A stretch of 64,000 nt of DNA, from the NCBI RefSeq assembly GCF_039621805.1, contig NZ_CP155074.1:124001-188000 (forward strand), in the 5' to 3' direction. Shown piece after piece: positions 62,903-64,000 of the stretch (positions are counted from its first letter, which is position 1; the number at the start of each line of letters is the position of its first letter). The notes under the pieces were generated by a model. The model was given only the letters and a program-made list of their open reading frames with translations, had not been told where the DNA came from and did no database searches. This DNA is from Paraburkholderia sp. PREW-6R (GTDB lineage Bacteria; Pseudomonadota; Gammaproteobacteria; Burkholderiales; Burkholderiaceae). A program made the translations under genes and the position numbers.

Positions 62903-63922
62903 ATGCAACCATTCGCCCGCTGGCTGGCGTGCGCCCTGACTACCTGCGCGATGCTGTGCGGGTCGCCAGGTGCGCAGGCGCAAAAGCTGACGCTGATGAC
63001 CGGCGGCGTGTCCAAGATCATCTACATGCCGGTCACGCTGGCGTCGCGACTCGGTTACTTCCGGGCCGAGGGACTCGATGTGCAGATCCTTTCCGAACCG
63101 GCAGGCGTCGATACGGCGACCGAACTGATTGCGGGCGCGATTCAAGGAGCGGTCGGTTTCTATGACCATACGATCGACCTGCAAAGCCGGGGCATGGATG
63201 TTCAGGCGGTCGTCGTGCTCGGGCGCGCAGCCGGACTTGCGGAACTCGCGTCGACCCGCGTGGCGAAGCCGATGCGCACCATCGCGGATATTGCCGGCCG
63301 GAAGCTCGGGGTCACCGGTTTCGGCTCGTCCACGTTTTTCCTGAGCCGCTATCTGGCGCAGCAGGCGAGCCCGGCGCCGAATGACTACTCGATCACGGCG
63401 CTCGGCCCCGACAACGGTTTTATCGACGCAATGGTGAACGGCACGATCGACGCCGGCATGGTCGAGGAGCCGACCGCGTCGCGGCTGCTGCGCTCGGGCG
63501 CCGCTCGGGTGCTGGTAGACATGCGCACGATCGAAGGCACGCGTGCGGCGCTCGGCGGTCCGTATGCAGGCGCGTGTGTCTACGCGCAACGCAAGTGGGT
63601 GTCCGCGCATCCTGACGAGACGAAGCGCCTCGTGCGCGCGCTGGTGCGCGCGCTCGCGTACATGTCGACGCATTCGCCAGCCGACATCGTCGCGCAGTTG
63701 CCGCCTGAATTCGTAGGGACGGACAAGGCGCTTTACACGGAGGCGCTTGCGGCGACGCTGCCGTCTTTTTCACGCGACGGCAGGATGCCGGAAGGCGCCC
63801 CGCAAACGGTGCTGAAGGCACTCGCCGCGGTCGATCCGGCGATCGTGCCACGCCACGTCGACCTGGAGCGGACCTACGCGAACAGTTTTGCCGACGAGGC
63901 CAATGCAAGCCTCGTCCATTGA
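62903..63922 (+). CDS. NitT/TauT-type ABC transporter substrate-binding protein
   Basis: 339 residues with a signal peptide (WLACALTTCAMLCGSPGAQA, cleavage near residue 26). The family layout follows: YMPVTLASRLGYFRAEGLDV, ATELIAGAIQGAVGFYDHTI, DIAGRKLGVTGFGSSTFFLS and the helix VVEEPT-like GMVEEPTASRLL. It should bind a sulfonate, nitrate, pyrimidine-precursor or aromatic anion in the periplasm and deliver it to an ABC importer. AGGAG lies ten bases before the ATG. The next gene starts 63 bases later on the same strand, probably another part of the importer. Confidence 0.88.
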   Translation: MQPFARWLACALTTCAMLCGSPGAQAQKLTLMTGGVSKIIYMPVTLASRLGYFRAEGLDVQILSEPAGVDTATELIAGAIQGAVGFYDHTIDLQSRGMDVQAVVVLGRAAGLAELASTRVAKPMRTIADIAGRKLGVTGFGSSTFFLSRYLAQQASPAPNDYSITALGPDNGFIDAMVNGTIDAGMVEEPTASRLLRSGAARVLVDMRTIEGTRAALGGPYAGACVYAQRKWVSAHPDETKRLVRALVRALAYMSTHSPADIVAQLPPEFVGTDKALYTEALAATLPSFSRDGRMPEGAPQTVLKALAAVDPAIVPRHVDLERTYANSFADEANASLVH

Positions 63923-63984
63923 CACGGACGCGCCCGCGCCAACGTGGACAACACCATTCGTCGAAACCACACGGAACACGAGAC

Positions 63985-64000
63985 ATGAAGGCTATACGCA
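63985..64000 (+). CDS. Start of a further gene (cut by the window edge)
   Basis: Only ATGAAGGCTATACGCA is inside the window, coding for MKAIR. It follows the binding-protein gene on the same strand with a modest ribosome-binding region (GGAACACGAGAC). An ABC permease or ATPase gene would be expected from context. Too short to identify. Confidence 0.4.

Overview
The window reads as one piece of a Burkholderiaceae chromosome, most likely Paraburkholderia or a close relative. This rests on high GC, the dense aromatic and organic acid catabolism with LysR, MarR, AraC and TetR regulators, the 2-aminobenzoyl-CoA operon, an LigJ/LigK-type gallate operon and a PpnP/SIR2/two-partner-secretion neighbourhood. 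The genus is inferred from gene content only. I saw no rRNA, tRNA, CRISPR array or insertion sequence.

Layout. 1-113: start of a glutathione S-transferase (minus). 216-9845: a nine-gene minus-strand operon for aerobic CoA-dependent 2-aminobenzoate (anthranilate) breakdown, with ATGA/GTGA-type gene overlaps and a clear promoter with a candidate MarR operator at 9879-9912. 10052-17100: a LysR-linked minus-strand cluster (class III CoA-transferase, two crotonases, MHS-type transporter, succinate-semialdehyde-type dehydrogenase) for an unidentified acid. 17329-21694: a Gfo/Idh/MocA oxidoreductase, a DUF3140 protein, an orphan lipoprotein glycosidase-like protein and a small membrane protein, in visibly lower-GC DNA. 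22033-23733: a secreted protein made of 23-residue tandem repeats. 23833-27685: an NAD-binding epimerase divergent from an MmyB-like regulator, then ilvD. 28044-33162: a TetR/CecR-like regulator divergent from a tripartite EmrA/EmrB/OprM-type efflux operon. 33336-39914: zwf and a series of single genes.

40631-45922 is a gallate operon: gallate dioxygenase, aromatic acid transporter, 4-oxalomesaconate hydratase, CHA aldolase and a ModA-like protein without a signal peptide. 45948-51129 is an AraC regulator divergent from a beta-keto-acid cleavage enzyme (BKACE), an ACS-family transporter and two short-chain dehydrogenases. 51184-52402 is a tryptophanyl-tRNA synthetase gene preceded by what looks like a complete tryptophan attenuator: a 16-codon leader peptide with tandem Trp codons, a competing stem and a terminator hairpin. 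53879-60534 is a two-partner secretion locus with two related exoproteins and one transporter. The window ends with ppnP, a 2OG-Fe(II) oxygenase-like protein, a sirtuin, a NitT/TauT-type binding protein and the first codons of a further gene.

The strongest non-routine signal is the trpS attenuator. Next are the cytoplasmic ModA-like protein in the gallate operon, where a tautomerase would be expected, the two-block repeat protein, and the two catabolic clusters with unidentified substrates.
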